Positions 37,553-46,381 of a stretch of 64,000 nucleotides of DNA are shown here, one piece after another. Both the position numbers and the translations under genes were made by a program. This DNA comes from Pseudoalteromonas sp. OOF1S-7 (lineage in GTDB: Bacteria > Pseudomonadota > Gammaproteobacteria > Enterobacterales > Alteromonadaceae), in contig NZ_JAKRFZ010000007.1 of NCBI RefSeq assembly GCF_022347765.1, positions 62,001 through 126,000 of the forward strand. The letters are read 5' to 3'. The first letter of the stretch is position 1, and each line of letters opens with the position of its first letter. The notes below the pieces were generated by a model that did not search any database, was not told the DNA's origin, and was given only the letters and a program-made list of their open reading frames with translations.

Positions 37553-40156
37553 CTAGAAGCGAATGCTGGCACCGACAAAGTAACGGGTACCAAACTCATC
37601 CACAGCATGGACAATATTGCCCGCTGTTGGTTGTCTCAGTACCAGGGCTTCATTGAGCAGGTTCACCGCTTCCAGTGACACATCAATGTTGTCTGTCACG
37701 TGCCAAACCACAGAGGCATCTACCTGATCATAGGCATCGTTCAGGCTATCCAGGCCACTGCCGTTGAGCTGCCTGACCCAGTTGTCACGGTAGTTGTACG
37801 CCAGACGCACGCTGAACAGGTCATTTTCGTAGTAACCCGACAGGTTGTAGGAGTTTTGCGATACTTCCTCTATCGGCATTTCCTTACCGGTCGAGTCAGT
37901 GCGGCTGCTGTCGGTATAGGTGTAGTTTGCCTGCACCCCAAACCCATTTTCGAATGCATGCTGATATTGCAATTCAATACCGCGTACATCGGCCGTGCCC
38001 ACGTTACGTGAACGCGTTACCAGACACCCTTCACCACACCCTGGATAAAACTCAGCAGCGGTCGTTTGCTCGATGTAGTCACTGATGTTTTTCACAAACA
38101 AGGTCGCACCTAGCACGGACGACGGGTTAAAGTACCACTCAACCCCCATGTCGTATTGATCTGACTTATAAGGGTCCAGATCCGGGCTGCCGACGTTCGC
38201 CGTTTTAAAGCTCTCTGAAATGATATCCGCGACTTTCATATCGTCATAATCTGGACGTGATACGGTTGAACCGGCGGCAAAACGGAAGATCATGTCCTCA
38301 CTCAGGTCGATGGCTAAATTCAGGCTTGGCAGATAATTGGTGTAGGTTTTATCCACCTCTCCTTTCACTCCATTGATTTCACCTTTAGAGAGAATGTCGG
38401 TTTCCACCACCCGCAGACCTAAATTACCGCGGAATCCTTCACCCGAGAAATTGGCTTTCACATAGGCCGCCGCAATGTCTTCTTCAATTGAAAATGCATC
38501 TTTGACGGTAATGGTACCTGGCGCATTACTACGCGCATAATCCCACAAGCCACGTGTCGCAATCGGGAAAGTAGAGAGGCTACCGGCGCGCCCTTCTGCA
38601 CTGTGCAGACCTGACACAAATCCGCCATTGAAATTGCCCAGCGTCAATCGCTCACCGCCTTCACGGATAGCATCCACACTCAGATCCTGGTTATTTTCGT
38701 GGTAAGAAAAGACTTGCTCCTGGAACTTGATACCCGTCTGGATAGAAGTGATCACCGGCGAGTCCAGTTCAAAAGTAAAGTCGGCCTGAATATAGTCTAT
38801 TTCATTGTCGCGTTCATAATTGATATAAGTAAATTCGTGGAATAACTCTAAATTATCGTGGCTGCTCAGGTAATCAGAATTCACCGGTTGTAGCTCCAGC
38901 GGACCATCGACACTGTAAGAAAAACCTGAGTTAGCACGCTCGGTAATGTCACCCCACCAGGTACTCGTCTGGCCAATGCGACCCTCAGCGGTCGACTGAC
39001 CCAGGACAAAGTCTGCCGACCAGGTGTCGGCCTGATAATTAGCCGTAAAGTTAAGCACATCCGACTGCATATTGGGCGTGCGCAATACGCTGTTATTAAA
39101 CAATGGCGCACCACCCGGGCCTGAGGCCGTCACAGTCGCACCGGTCACTATGCCTTGTTCATTAACGGTGACCGTGTCGCTCTGGAGCGTACCTGAACTC
39201 ATGATGGCAAACATCGCCGAGTTAACATGGTCATTTTCCAGTTCAAACAGATTGTAGTCCAGGCTTAAGGTTAGGGCATCGCTGGGTGCATACTGAACAC
39301 TTATCTGACTACTGCTGCGCTCTCTGTCTTCGTCGAATATAATCGATGAAGCACAGCACGAGGTCTTTCTTAAAATACCTGCGCTGTCTTCCAGCTCAGA
39401 TGCGCCAGGTGGCCCGAAGGTGGATAAGGTTTCACGATATACTTTCGACTCTTCATTGGAGTATGCGACAAGGATACCAAAGTTTTCCTGGTCATTTTTC
39501 CAGCTTGCCAAACCTGAGTATGCCGGTGACCAGTCTTCGGCGTTGCTGTGATAGGCATTTTCCACCGACGCAAACACAGTGCCTGAATCCATATCGAGCG
39601 GCTTACGGGTCTTGAGGTTAACCGTGCCACCCATGGCGCCTTCGTTGATGTCTGATTCAACCGATTTATAAACATCCATCCCGGAGATTTGCTCTGATGC
39701 GAGCATCTCAAAGTTAAAGCTTCGGTTCATACCCCCCAGATCAAACCAGCCAACACTGGCGACGTTCTGGCCATTTAGCAGCACCATACTATGCTCCGGG
39801 GCAGTACCACGTACGGTAACACCACTTACCTCACCAAAGGTTCTGACCACAGTCACCCCCGGAATACGCTGCATCGCATCACCGATGTTTTTATCCGGGA
39901 ACTTACCTATATCTTCCGCCGAGATAGAGTCGACAACGGAATTCGCGAAGCGTTTCGTGTTAAGTGCCTCAGTGAGGCTGCGTCGGATCCCTCTGACTTC
40001 AATGGTTTCGATTGCCTGATTCGCACCATCCTGTTCTTCAGCCGCAGCACCAAATGACATACCCGACAACGCCGTTGCCACGCAGGCCGCTATATAACTG
40101 GACTTCAGATAACTGTTCAGATACCTGGTTTTTACCTTTGAGCCCTGATTTTTCAT
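37553..40156 (-). CDS. TonB-dependent outer-membrane receptor (carbohydrate type)
   Basis: This is an 867-residue receptor with a long N-terminal signal (cleavage near SFGAAA-EEQDG) and a TonB box (IETIEVRGI). The plug contains SVVDSISAEDIGKFPDKNIGDAMQRIPGV; the DIGKFPDKN wording marks the large group of sugar- and oligosaccharide-linked receptors of Caulobacter, Xanthomonas and Alteromonadales. The barrel ends in the expected Phe (GASIRF). The ATG at 40156 follows AGGGGAGA, so it is preferred over one 12 codons upstream. It probably imports an oligosaccharide from chitin-type degradation into the periplasm. Upstream lies the palindrome TTGAC-TAATT-GTCAA, proposed as the operator of the nearby ROK regulator. 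Confidence 0.87.
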   Translation of the reverse strand: MKNQGSKVKTRYLNSYLKSSYIAACVATALSGMSFGAAAEEQDGANQAIETIEVRGIRRSLTEALNTKRFANSVVDSISAEDIGKFPDKNIGDAMQRIPGVTVVRTFGEVSGVTVRGTAPEHSMVLLNGQNVASVGWFDLGGMNRSFNFEMLASEQISGMDVYKSVESDINEGAMGGTVNLKTRKPLDMDSGTVFASVENAYHSNAEDWSPAYSGLASWKNDQENFGILVAYSNEESKVYRETLSTFGPPGASELEDSAGILRKTSCCASSIIFDEDRERSSSQISVQYAPSDALTLSLDYNLFELENDHVNSAMFAIMSSGTLQSDTVTVNEQGIVTGATVTASGPGGAPLFNNSVLRTPNMQSDVLNFTANYQADTWSADFVLGQSTAEGRIGQTSTWWGDITERANSGFSYSVDGPLELQPVNSDYLSSHDNLELFHEFTYINYERDNEIDYIQADFTFELDSPVITSIQTGIKFQEQVFSYHENNQDLSVDAIREGGERLTLGNFNGGFVSGLHSAEGRAGSLSTFPIATRGLWDYARSNAPGTITVKDAFSIEEDIAAAYVKANFSGEGFRGNLGLRVVETDILSKGEINGVKGEVDKTYTNYLPSLNLAIDLSEDMIFRFAAGSTVSRPDYDDMKVADIISESFKTANVGSPDLDPYKSDQYDMGVEWYFNPSSVLGATLFVKNISDYIEQTTAAEFYPGCGEGCLVTRSRNVGTADVRGIELQYQHAFENGFGVQANYTYTDSSRTDSTGKEMPIEEVSQNSYNLSGYYENDLFSVRLAYNYRDNWVRQLNGSGLDSLNDAYDQVDASVVWHVTDNIDVSLEAVNLLNEALVLRQPTAGNIVHAVDEFGTRYFVGASIRF

Positions 40157-40278
40157 GCTCTTCTCCCCTTTGCCGTTTCCCAAGCCGTTCATTCCCAGTG
40201 AGTCGACTGGCTTGTGTTATTATCAAACTGTCATTTTTTATTAGTAAAATTGATGTACTAAGTATTTATTAAATCATT

Positions 40279-40293
40279 TTGACTAATTGTCAA
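40279..40293. promoter_or_regulatory. palindrome upstream of the TonB-dependent receptor (possible ROK operator)
   Basis: TTGAC-TAATT-GTCAA is a perfect palindrome of arms. Its first ten bases, TTGACTAATT, recur exactly at 45040-45049 between the ABC transporter and its ROK regulator, so both sites are probably bound by one protein. Confidence 0.5.
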
Positions 40294-40322
40294 GCACTTA
40301 TTATTTCGTTTATCTGATCTTT

Positions 40323-41921
40323 TTAAAGTTGTTCCGCAATCGCCCGGGCACTCACGGCTCTGCTTGAGTAAGCACAAACATAAGTCAATAAATCAGTATA
40401 TTGCGATATTTCGTAGTCGGAGCGCATAGCAATGACAATGACCTTGTCAGGCCACTTTTGGAGTGCCTGCTGGACACGTTGCTGCTGCGCCACCACATCG
40501 AAGCTTTCGCCAGGTAAGGGATAATCTTCAGTGATCAACACTAAAGGCTCAGCCAGCGGTTCGGTGGGTGCCTGTAACGCTGCCATCAGCTGCTCATGCT
40601 GCCACAGCCGATATTCCCGTCCGCGCTCAGCCAGTGTCTCAAGGATCACATCCCGCGCCGAGTTGGGATCGTTCGGACCTATTCCCCGGCTGTTGACTAT
40701 GCTGTCGTACCCTTTGGGATCTGCGGCAAATGCCAGCGTAAATGCACGGCCTTCGAGTGGCCATTGCTGGCGCTCGTTACGCACTACCCGAATGGCCGCC
40801 ACTGCCGCCTCACGCGCCAGTTCATTGGCGCTTTCCAACACACTGGGCGCGGTTTGTGGCAATGCGGCAAAATGTTGATATTTAAATGCCAGTACCTGTT
40901 GTAATCGGGCGTCAATCACGGATTCACTCAGGTTGCCAAGCCTGACGGCTTCAATCACCCCCTCTATGGTTTGTGCCTGAATGGCCTTATAGGGTGTCGT
41001 ACTGTTTTCGTAGTGTTCTTCACTGAGCATCACCAGATTGGCCCCCGCCTGTAGTGCCAGAATGGCCGCCTCTGCGGGCGCGTAGTTCTTGCGCATTGAC
41101 CACATATTCATGCTGTCGGTGATTATCAGTCCCTCAAATCCCAGCTGTTGACGCAGTACGCCCTGCAAAATGGTCGCAGATAAAGTTGCCGGATAATCGG
41201 GGTCGATCTGCGGGTAGCAAATATGGCTGGTCATGATCAAGGGAACACCTGATTCAATCGCGGCTCTGAAAGGCAGCAGATCTTCACGCATTAATTGCTG
41301 TAATGATTTGTCGACTACCGGCAAAGTCTGGTGGGAATCGCTGTGGGTGTCGCCATGGCCCGGGAAGTGTTTTGCGCAGCTCAGGCTGCCATTGCGCTGC
41401 ACACCACGTACCGCCGCTGCAACATGCCGGGCAACGTGATGACTCTGCTCACCAAAGGCCCGTAAGCCAATGATGGGATTATCCGGATTGGCATTAACAT
41501 CGGCACAGGGCGACAGCAAGGTATTGTAGCCGACTTCCTGCATCTGCTCTGCAAAAACCTGATACATGTCTGCGGTGAGCGCCGTGTTGTCGGCTTTGCC
41601 CAGACCCAGGTTGCCGGGTCCCAGATCGGTATACCGGGTCAGGATCCCCCAGGCACCTTCCTGATCAACGGCCAGCAATAATGGGGCATCACAGGCTCTG
41701 AGCGAAGCTTCATGTTGTAACTCGCGGGCTAATTGCGCCGCACTGGTTGGATTCGCGGCATTATCATCGGTAATATAAAACCCACCAATATAGCGCTCCT
41801 TGACCAAGGCCTTTGCGTAGTCACGATCTTCTCCTGCAAATGCCAAGACAAACAGCTGTCCGACTTTTTCTTCGACTGAGAGTGTGTCGATAAGCTGTGC
41901 TACTTTCTTTTCAATATCCAT
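40323..41921 (-). CDS. GH3 beta-N-acetylhexosaminidase, NagZ-like
   Basis: The 532-residue enzyme has a GH3 barrel with the NagZ-subfamily signature KHFPGHGDTHSDSH at residues 184-197. In this subfamily the His/Asp pair acts as acid-base instead of a C-terminal glutamate. A nucleophile Asp269 sits in GLIITDSMNMWS. The first 340 residues match NagZ, while a further 190-residue alpha/beta domain follows, as in the two-domain GH3 N-acetylglucosaminidases of Gram-positives and some marine bacteria. It has no signal peptide, so it probably cleaves imported chitobiose-like sugars or muropeptides in the cytoplasm. It lies downstream of the ABC genes, with 154 bases and two hairpins between. Confidence 0.86.
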   Translation of the reverse strand: MDIEKKVAQLIDTLSVEEKVGQLFVLAFAGEDRDYAKALVKERYIGGFYITDDNAANPTSAAQLARELQHEASLRACDAPLLLAVDQEGAWGILTRYTDLGPGNLGLGKADNTALTADMYQVFAEQMQEVGYNTLLSPCADVNANPDNPIIGLRAFGEQSHHVARHVAAAVRGVQRNGSLSCAKHFPGHGDTHSDSHQTLPVVDKSLQQLMREDLLPFRAAIESGVPLIMTSHICYPQIDPDYPATLSATILQGVLRQQLGFEGLIITDSMNMWSMRKNYAPAEAAILALQAGANLVMLSEEHYENSTTPYKAIQAQTIEGVIEAVRLGNLSESVIDARLQQVLAFKYQHFAALPQTAPSVLESANELAREAAVAAIRVVRNERQQWPLEGRAFTLAFAADPKGYDSIVNSRGIGPNDPNSARDVILETLAERGREYRLWQHEQLMAALQAPTEPLAEPLVLITEDYPLPGESFDVVAQQQRVQQALQKWPDKVIVIAMRSDYEISQYTDLLTYVCAYSSRAVSARAIAEQL

Positions 41922-41953
41922 ACTGCCCTCTGATTTTTGGCAAAACTAAGCCC

Positions 41954-41971
41954 TCGGCGCCATGGCGCCGA
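41954..41971. repeat. 18-base perfect palindrome between ABC ATPase and GH3 genes
   Basis: TCGGCGCCATGGCGCCGA can fold into a stable hairpin but lacks a long T-run. Together with a second hairpin (AGATAG/CTATCT, 42032-42055) it may attenuate or protect the transcript between the transporter and the GH3 gene. Confidence 0.5.
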
Positions 41972-42075
41972 TTTATAATTCGTTCAGGTAATGAGGTGCC
42001 TGTTCGGCCCCCTCGGGTGAAACTGAGCCTGAGATAGCCAGCTTACTGACTATCTAAGGAGCAGGACTAAATCCG

Positions 42076-42849
42076 TTATGCAGCGGATTTCGCCCCGGTG
42101 ATCAATCCAACCAGATCTTCTTTAGTCACATCGCTGACCGACACATCTGCTACTGATTGGCCCTGATATAACACCACAGCACGGTCGCAGGTTTCGACCA
42201 CATGCTGCATATTGTGGCTGATCAGCAGCACCGCAACGCCCTGCGAGCTGATCACATTGATCAATTCATTGACCTGGGCACTTTGCTCGACCCCCAGGGC
42301 CGCCGTCGGCTCATCCATAATCACAATATCGGCACCCCAGTTCACTGCGCGGGCAATGGCCACCGCCTGACGCTGACCACCAGACAAACGATGGATCTGT
42401 TCCTGATAGCTCGGGATACGACTGTTCAGCCGGTTCAGCGCTTTCTTCGCCCGTTTCTCCATGGCTTTTTTATCCAGCCAGCCGAGTCGGCGCAAGACTG
42501 GGTTCTTATGCAGGATCTCCCGGTTAAGAAAGAGGTTTTCTGTGATATCGAACTCGGGCACCATGGCTAAGTCCTGAAACACGGTTTCTATGCCGGCCTC
42601 GCGCGCCGCCAGCGGGGAGTCGATATGCACCGGCTGACCATTAACCAGCACTGCACCTTCATCGGGCGGGTGGATCCCTGAGATACAACGAACCAGTGTT
42701 GATTTACCGGCGCCATTGTCGCCCAGTAATCCCACAACTTCGCCTTTATTAATGGTGAAACTGACCCCTTTAAGGGCATGAACACCACCAAAACGCTTAT
42801 GTACATCCCTGACTTCGAGGGCGATTTGATCTAATGCACTTCTAACCAT
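42076..42849 (-). CDS. sugar ABC transporter ATP-binding protein (single cassette)
   Basis: This is a 257-residue ATPase of the ribose/galactose (CUT2) type: Walker A GDNGAGKSTL, signature LSGGQRQAVAIARA, Walker B IVIMDEPTAAL and switch histidine LLISHNM. RbsA-type proteins normally have two fused cassettes of about 500 residues; this one has only one, as in the FrcA group. The start overlaps the end of the permease gene by eight bases. It energises uptake through the adjacent permease. The substrate is inferred from context (amino sugar or related monosaccharide). Confidence 0.92.
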   Translation of the reverse strand: MVRSALDQIALEVRDVHKRFGGVHALKGVSFTINKGEVVGLLGDNGAGKSTLVRCISGIHPPDEGAVLVNGQPVHIDSPLAAREAGIETVFQDLAMVPEFDITENLFLNREILHKNPVLRRLGWLDKKAMEKRAKKALNRLNSRIPSYQEQIHRLSGGQRQAVAIARAVNWGADIVIMDEPTAALGVEQSAQVNELINVISSQGVAVLLISHNMQHVVETCDRAVVLYQGQSVADVSVSDVTKEDLVGLITGAKSAA

Positions 42850-43810
42850 TTTTCAACTCCTTGACACCAATTGCCACTGCCACAATCAGGATCGCGCCGC
42901 GGGCTATCATTTGTTCATTTGTGGAAAAGCCAGACAAAATCAGGCCGTTGTTGATCATGCCCATTAACCAGGAACCCAGAATGGCACCGATGATACAGGC
43001 GCGGCCACCAAACAGGCTGGTGCCGCCAATCGCCACGGCTGCGATAACCGTCAGCAGGTCGGCCTCGCCCAGGGTATAACGCGCCCCGTGCAGACGGCCG
43101 GCATACAACAGTCCCGCCAGTGCCGCAGCCATGGAGGAGATAACCAGCGCATAAATACGGATCTGAGTAACTTTAATGCCCATAGCCAGAGCCGCTTTCG
43201 GACTGCCGCCGACTGCAAGTAAGTGCTTACCAAATGCGAGCTTAGTCAGGACCACGTAGCCCAGCGCAGCAATCACCAGAGTCCAGATAAATAAAGAAGG
43301 AATGCCCAGTAGCTCACCAGCGCCAAAAAACGCGGTAAAGGTTTGATCTATGATTGGCACAGACTCCAGATTAGTCAGCTGGCGCGATAAGCCGGTGATC
43401 ACACCCATAGTTCCTAATGTGATCAATAATGAGGACACCTGTAACCGTTCGATCAGCAGGCCATTGATCAGGCCAACTATCAGACCCACACTGAGTGCAC
43501 CTAATACCGCCAGCGGGATCCCCACATGTTGCAGCAATAATGCCCCGACCAGCGCCGATAATGCCACCACAGAGCCAATCGACAGATCGATGTGGCCCAC
43601 TGCCAGCGCAAAAGTCAGTCCTACCGCCATGACGGTAATGGGCGCAGTCTGGCGCACAATATTCATAAAATTGGTCAGGCTAAAAAAGCCCGTATCATGC
43701 AGTGCGACTGCAAAAATCAGCATCACTGCAAGGAATATATAGTAGATAAAAAACTCTCGTTTCACTGCCAGCAACTTGAGTTGCTGCAAAGGTAGTTGAT
43801 TAACGCTCAT
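42842..43810 (-). CDS. sugar ABC transporter permease (RbsC-like)
   Basis: This is a 322-residue integral membrane protein with about eight to ten hydrophobic helices and the CUT2 permease signature: LTFALAVGHIDLSIGSVVALSALVGALLL near residue 65 and AAVAIGGTSLFGGRACIIGAILGSWLMGMINNGL near residue 250. It partners the single-cassette ATPase downstream (eight-base overlap) and the binding protein upstream (eight-base gap). No unusual insertions. Confidence 0.93.
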   Translation of the reverse strand: MSVNQLPLQQLKLLAVKREFFIYYIFLAVMLIFAVALHDTGFFSLTNFMNIVRQTAPITVMAVGLTFALAVGHIDLSIGSVVALSALVGALLLQHVGIPLAVLGALSVGLIVGLINGLLIERLQVSSLLITLGTMGVITGLSRQLTNLESVPIIDQTFTAFFGAGELLGIPSLFIWTLVIAALGYVVLTKLAFGKHLLAVGGSPKAALAMGIKVTQIRIYALVISSMAAALAGLLYAGRLHGARYTLGEADLLTVIAAVAIGGTSLFGGRACIIGAILGSWLMGMINNGLILSGFSTNEQMIARGAILIVAVAIGVKELKNG

Positions 43811-43818
43811 GGTATTCC

Positions 43819-44904
43819 TTATTGTTTTAACGCTAAATTCAGGAGTCTGGGCAAGGGCGACTGGAACGCGCGCTGCCAGATCTCAGCAATATTGTCTCGT
43901 TTAACAGTATCAAACGGCACCAGGGTAAAATGTGGTGCCGGCAAGCCCAGCGTTGAGGCTGCGCCCAGCCGGGCCATGGTTTGCCCAATATCAAAAGGTC
44001 TGTCTGAAATCGTGCCATAGACGTTGCCACCCATCGCCATATCCAGTAGATTGTTGACACCCAGATCATGGGTGATCACTTTAATATCACGCCGACCCAA
44101 TGAGCGTAGCGCTTCAACCACGCCTTCTGCCGCAGCATCCCAGGAAACATAAATGGCCTCCAGCTCGGGGTGCTGTAATACCATGGCTGCTGCCACATTG
44201 CTGGTCTCGTGCTCTTTGATAAAACCCTTTTCGATAATGACGTTGAGTTCAGGATAGGCTTTTAGCCCTTTGCGGTAAGCATTGTCACGATTATTGGTGA
44301 TAAAATAGCTGGCGTCATGGTAGATCATGCCAACCTTACCTGTGTTATCCAGCGCCTTCGCTGTCAGATCGGCCGCCGCCTTACCCATGCCAAACATGTC
44401 ATCGGTCACAATACCAACAAAGTCTTTACCCTGTTCAAAGCCGGGAATGGGGTTACTGAGCAACACCAGTTTAGCGCCCCGTTCTATTGCTTTGGCATAA
44501 CTTTGCCTGGTGCTGACACCGTCAACACTCAGCGACAAAATGATATCGGGGTTCAATGCCGCAATGTTCTCCAGATCCGCCACTTGTTTAGCGGGATCGA
44601 ACTGAGCGTCGGTTGCTGCCACCACTTTAATGCCTAACTTTTCAAATTCGTCACGTGCCCCACGTGATACCGCAGCAACCCAGGGACTGGCGCCGTGCCA
44701 GACCAGCGCAGCAGTCAAACCTTTTGATTTAATCGCCTCACTTTGCTGCTTGGTCAGGTGGATATCACTGGATTTTGCGGCTTTGCTCCAGTCGATACTT
44801 TGTGCCGCCCAGCTCATCGACGTTGCACAGAGCGCAGCAGCGGCAAATATCCCGCTCAGCCACGCCCGACGGCGATGACCCTTCATCTGAGTTCCTGTAG
44901 ACAT
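43819..44904 (-). CDS. periplasmic sugar-binding protein of the ABC transporter
   Basis: This is a 361-residue RbsB-like substrate-binding protein. A long signal peptide (MSTGTQMKGHRRRAWLSGIFAAAALCATSMSWAA, cut near residue 34) precedes a type I periplasmic-binding fold: VAAVSRGARDEFEKLGIKVVAATDAQFD, then LSVDGVSTRQSYAKAIERGAKLVLLSNP, and GNVYGTISDRPFDIGQTMARLGA. The ATG at 44904 has AGGAT upstream; an earlier in-frame start is not supported. It is the first gene of the SBP-permease-ATPase-GH3 operon. The ROK regulator is divergent, with a shared operator-like palindrome in the gap. Confidence 0.9.
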   Translation of the reverse strand: MSTGTQMKGHRRRAWLSGIFAAAALCATSMSWAAQSIDWSKAAKSSDIHLTKQQSEAIKSKGLTAALVWHGASPWVAAVSRGARDEFEKLGIKVVAATDAQFDPAKQVADLENIAALNPDIILSLSVDGVSTRQSYAKAIERGAKLVLLSNPIPGFEQGKDFVGIVTDDMFGMGKAAADLTAKALDNTGKVGMIYHDASYFITNNRDNAYRKGLKAYPELNVIIEKGFIKEHETSNVAAAMVLQHPELEAIYVSWDAAAEGVVEALRSLGRRDIKVITHDLGVNNLLDMAMGGNVYGTISDRPFDIGQTMARLGAASTLGLPAPHFTLVPFDTVKRDNIAEIWQRAFQSPLPRLLNLALKQ

Positions 44905-45032
44905 AGGTAGATCCTGCTGTTGATTTATTAAAATTCGCACTTGCGAGTACCCTAGCCGCCACTTTTATACTGGCATTTAGGATCAGTTTTGTTGTATTTA
45001 TAGTCATATTCAGCCAACAAAGGATTTATGTC

Positions 45033-45049
45033 AATTAGTTTGACTAATT
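45033..45049. promoter_or_regulatory. palindrome between ABC operon and ROK regulator (possible operator)
   Basis: AATTAGT-TTG-ACTAATT is a perfect seven-base inverted repeat in the 295-base divergent gap. The contained TTGACTAATT is identical to ten bases of the palindrome upstream of the TonB-dependent receptor. ROK repressors such as NagC bind A/T-rich palindromes, so control of both units by the adjacent regulator is inferred. Confidence 0.55.
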
Positions 45050-45199
45050 ATTTTTTATTCGGTTTAGTCTCATGATCGAGTAAGATGATCGGCTTAGTTC
45101 AGGGATAATGTGTTGTGTAAGCAGGTACATACGGCACATTGACTGGGGTGATATCATCATAAAGCCCCCAATTCAGATTCAAATAGTAAGGCGAACACA

Positions 45200-46381
45200 T
45201 TGAAAGGCTCCAACGCAAAACAGAATAAATCAATAAATTTGCGTCTTGTACTCTCTCAGATTGTCACGCAGGGGCCAATCTCCCGTGTTGAGATTGCCCG
45301 CAATACCCAGCTGACCAAACAGACCATTACCAATATGGTCGAAGAACTGCTGAGCGTTCAGCTGGTGGAAGAAACGGGTATCAAGAAATCCGAAGGTGCG
45401 GGCAAACCGTCAAAAATGCTGGTGCTAAATAAAAAGGCCGCCTATACGCTGGCAGTGCGTATTGTCGACCATGAGCTGGAGGTTGGCTTATTTTACCTCA
45501 ATGGCGAACTGCTCAACCGCTTGCATACCCGGCTAGATACCAGTGATGTTTTACTCGATAAAACCCAATACCTGATAGACACCTTGCTAACCGTCGCTAA
45601 CCTGAGTGTCTCTCAGGTGCTGGGTTGCGGCTTGTCAGTCCAATTGAGCCACCTCAAAGGGGTCGAGATTTTTGCCCATAACCGTCAGCTGCAGCAACAA
45701 CTGGCAGATACTCTGGGCGTGCCCGTTGCACTGGAAACCACGGCATCCGCCTGCGCCAGTTATCAAATGCTGTTTGGTGAAGCGCGGCTGCTGGACAGCT
45801 TTGTCTATGTGCACCTGGGAAATCAGGTGGAATCGGCGGTGGTATATGACCGACGGATCTTGCTCGGTCAGAATGGTCTGACCGGAGCTCTGGGCGAGCT
45901 ATTCGTTACCCCCGAAACCGACGATGACACCGCAGAGCTGGGACGACTCAACGACTTTGCATCGCTCAGTGTACTTAAACACAGTCTGGGGCGCCCGGGT
46001 TGCAGCACAGAAGAGCTGCATCACCAGTTGCAGGAGCACCCGGTGATCGCGCGCTGGCTTGAGCAGGCTGCCGAGCCGATGCGGATCGCCATTCATAGCA
46101 TCGAGTCCCTGCTGAATACCCAGACCATCATTTTAGGGGGAGATATTAATGACTGGCTGCTGGATAAGCTGACCTCTGAACTACGTCCATTTATTCCATC
46201 AATAGCCCAGTTTGGCGAGCGCCAGGTCGTGCGGCTGGTCAAAACCCCCGACGTTGCCAATATCGCCCTCAAGGGCATTGCAACCTTGCCACTGCACAGT
46301 GCACTCAGTGCAAAGAACATGCAGACCTTATACTTACCGGCCCTTAACCAGCCCAGTGAGCTTCAGGAACTGGTTTATTAA
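45200..46381 (+). CDS. ROK-family transcriptional regulator (NagC/XylR-like)
   Basis: The 393-residue protein has an N-terminal winged helix-turn-helix (NLRLVLSQIVTQGPISRVEIARNTQLTKQTITNMVEELL, about 14-55) and a ROK sugar-binding domain (about 85-390; FVYVHLGNQVESAVVYDRRILLGQNGLTGALGELF). The CXCGXXGC zinc motif present in NagC and Mlc is not seen; only RPGCSTEELHHQ occupies that place, so the domain is divergent. It starts at a TTG (45200). Divergent from the ABC/GH3 operon, it is the likely repressor of this locus, with the sugar or its phosphate as inducer. Confidence 0.87.
   Translation: MKGSNAKQNKSINLRLVLSQIVTQGPISRVEIARNTQLTKQTITNMVEELLSVQLVEETGIKKSEGAGKPSKMLVLNKKAAYTLAVRIVDHELEVGLFYLNGELLNRLHTRLDTSDVLLDKTQYLIDTLLTVANLSVSQVLGCGLSVQLSHLKGVEIFAHNRQLQQQLADTLGVPVALETTASACASYQMLFGEARLLDSFVYVHLGNQVESAVVYDRRILLGQNGLTGALGELFVTPETDDDTAELGRLNDFASLSVLKHSLGRPGCSTEELHHQLQEHPVIARWLEQAAEPMRIAIHSIESLLNTQTIILGGDINDWLLDKLTSELRPFIPSIAQFGERQVVRLVKTPDVANIALKGIATLPLHSALSAKNMQTLYLPALNQPSELQELVY

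Noticed and set aside
37385..37678. 97-codon plus-strand frame in the gap
   Set aside because: It contains the hairpins and runs antisense into the receptor gene; composition not protein-like.
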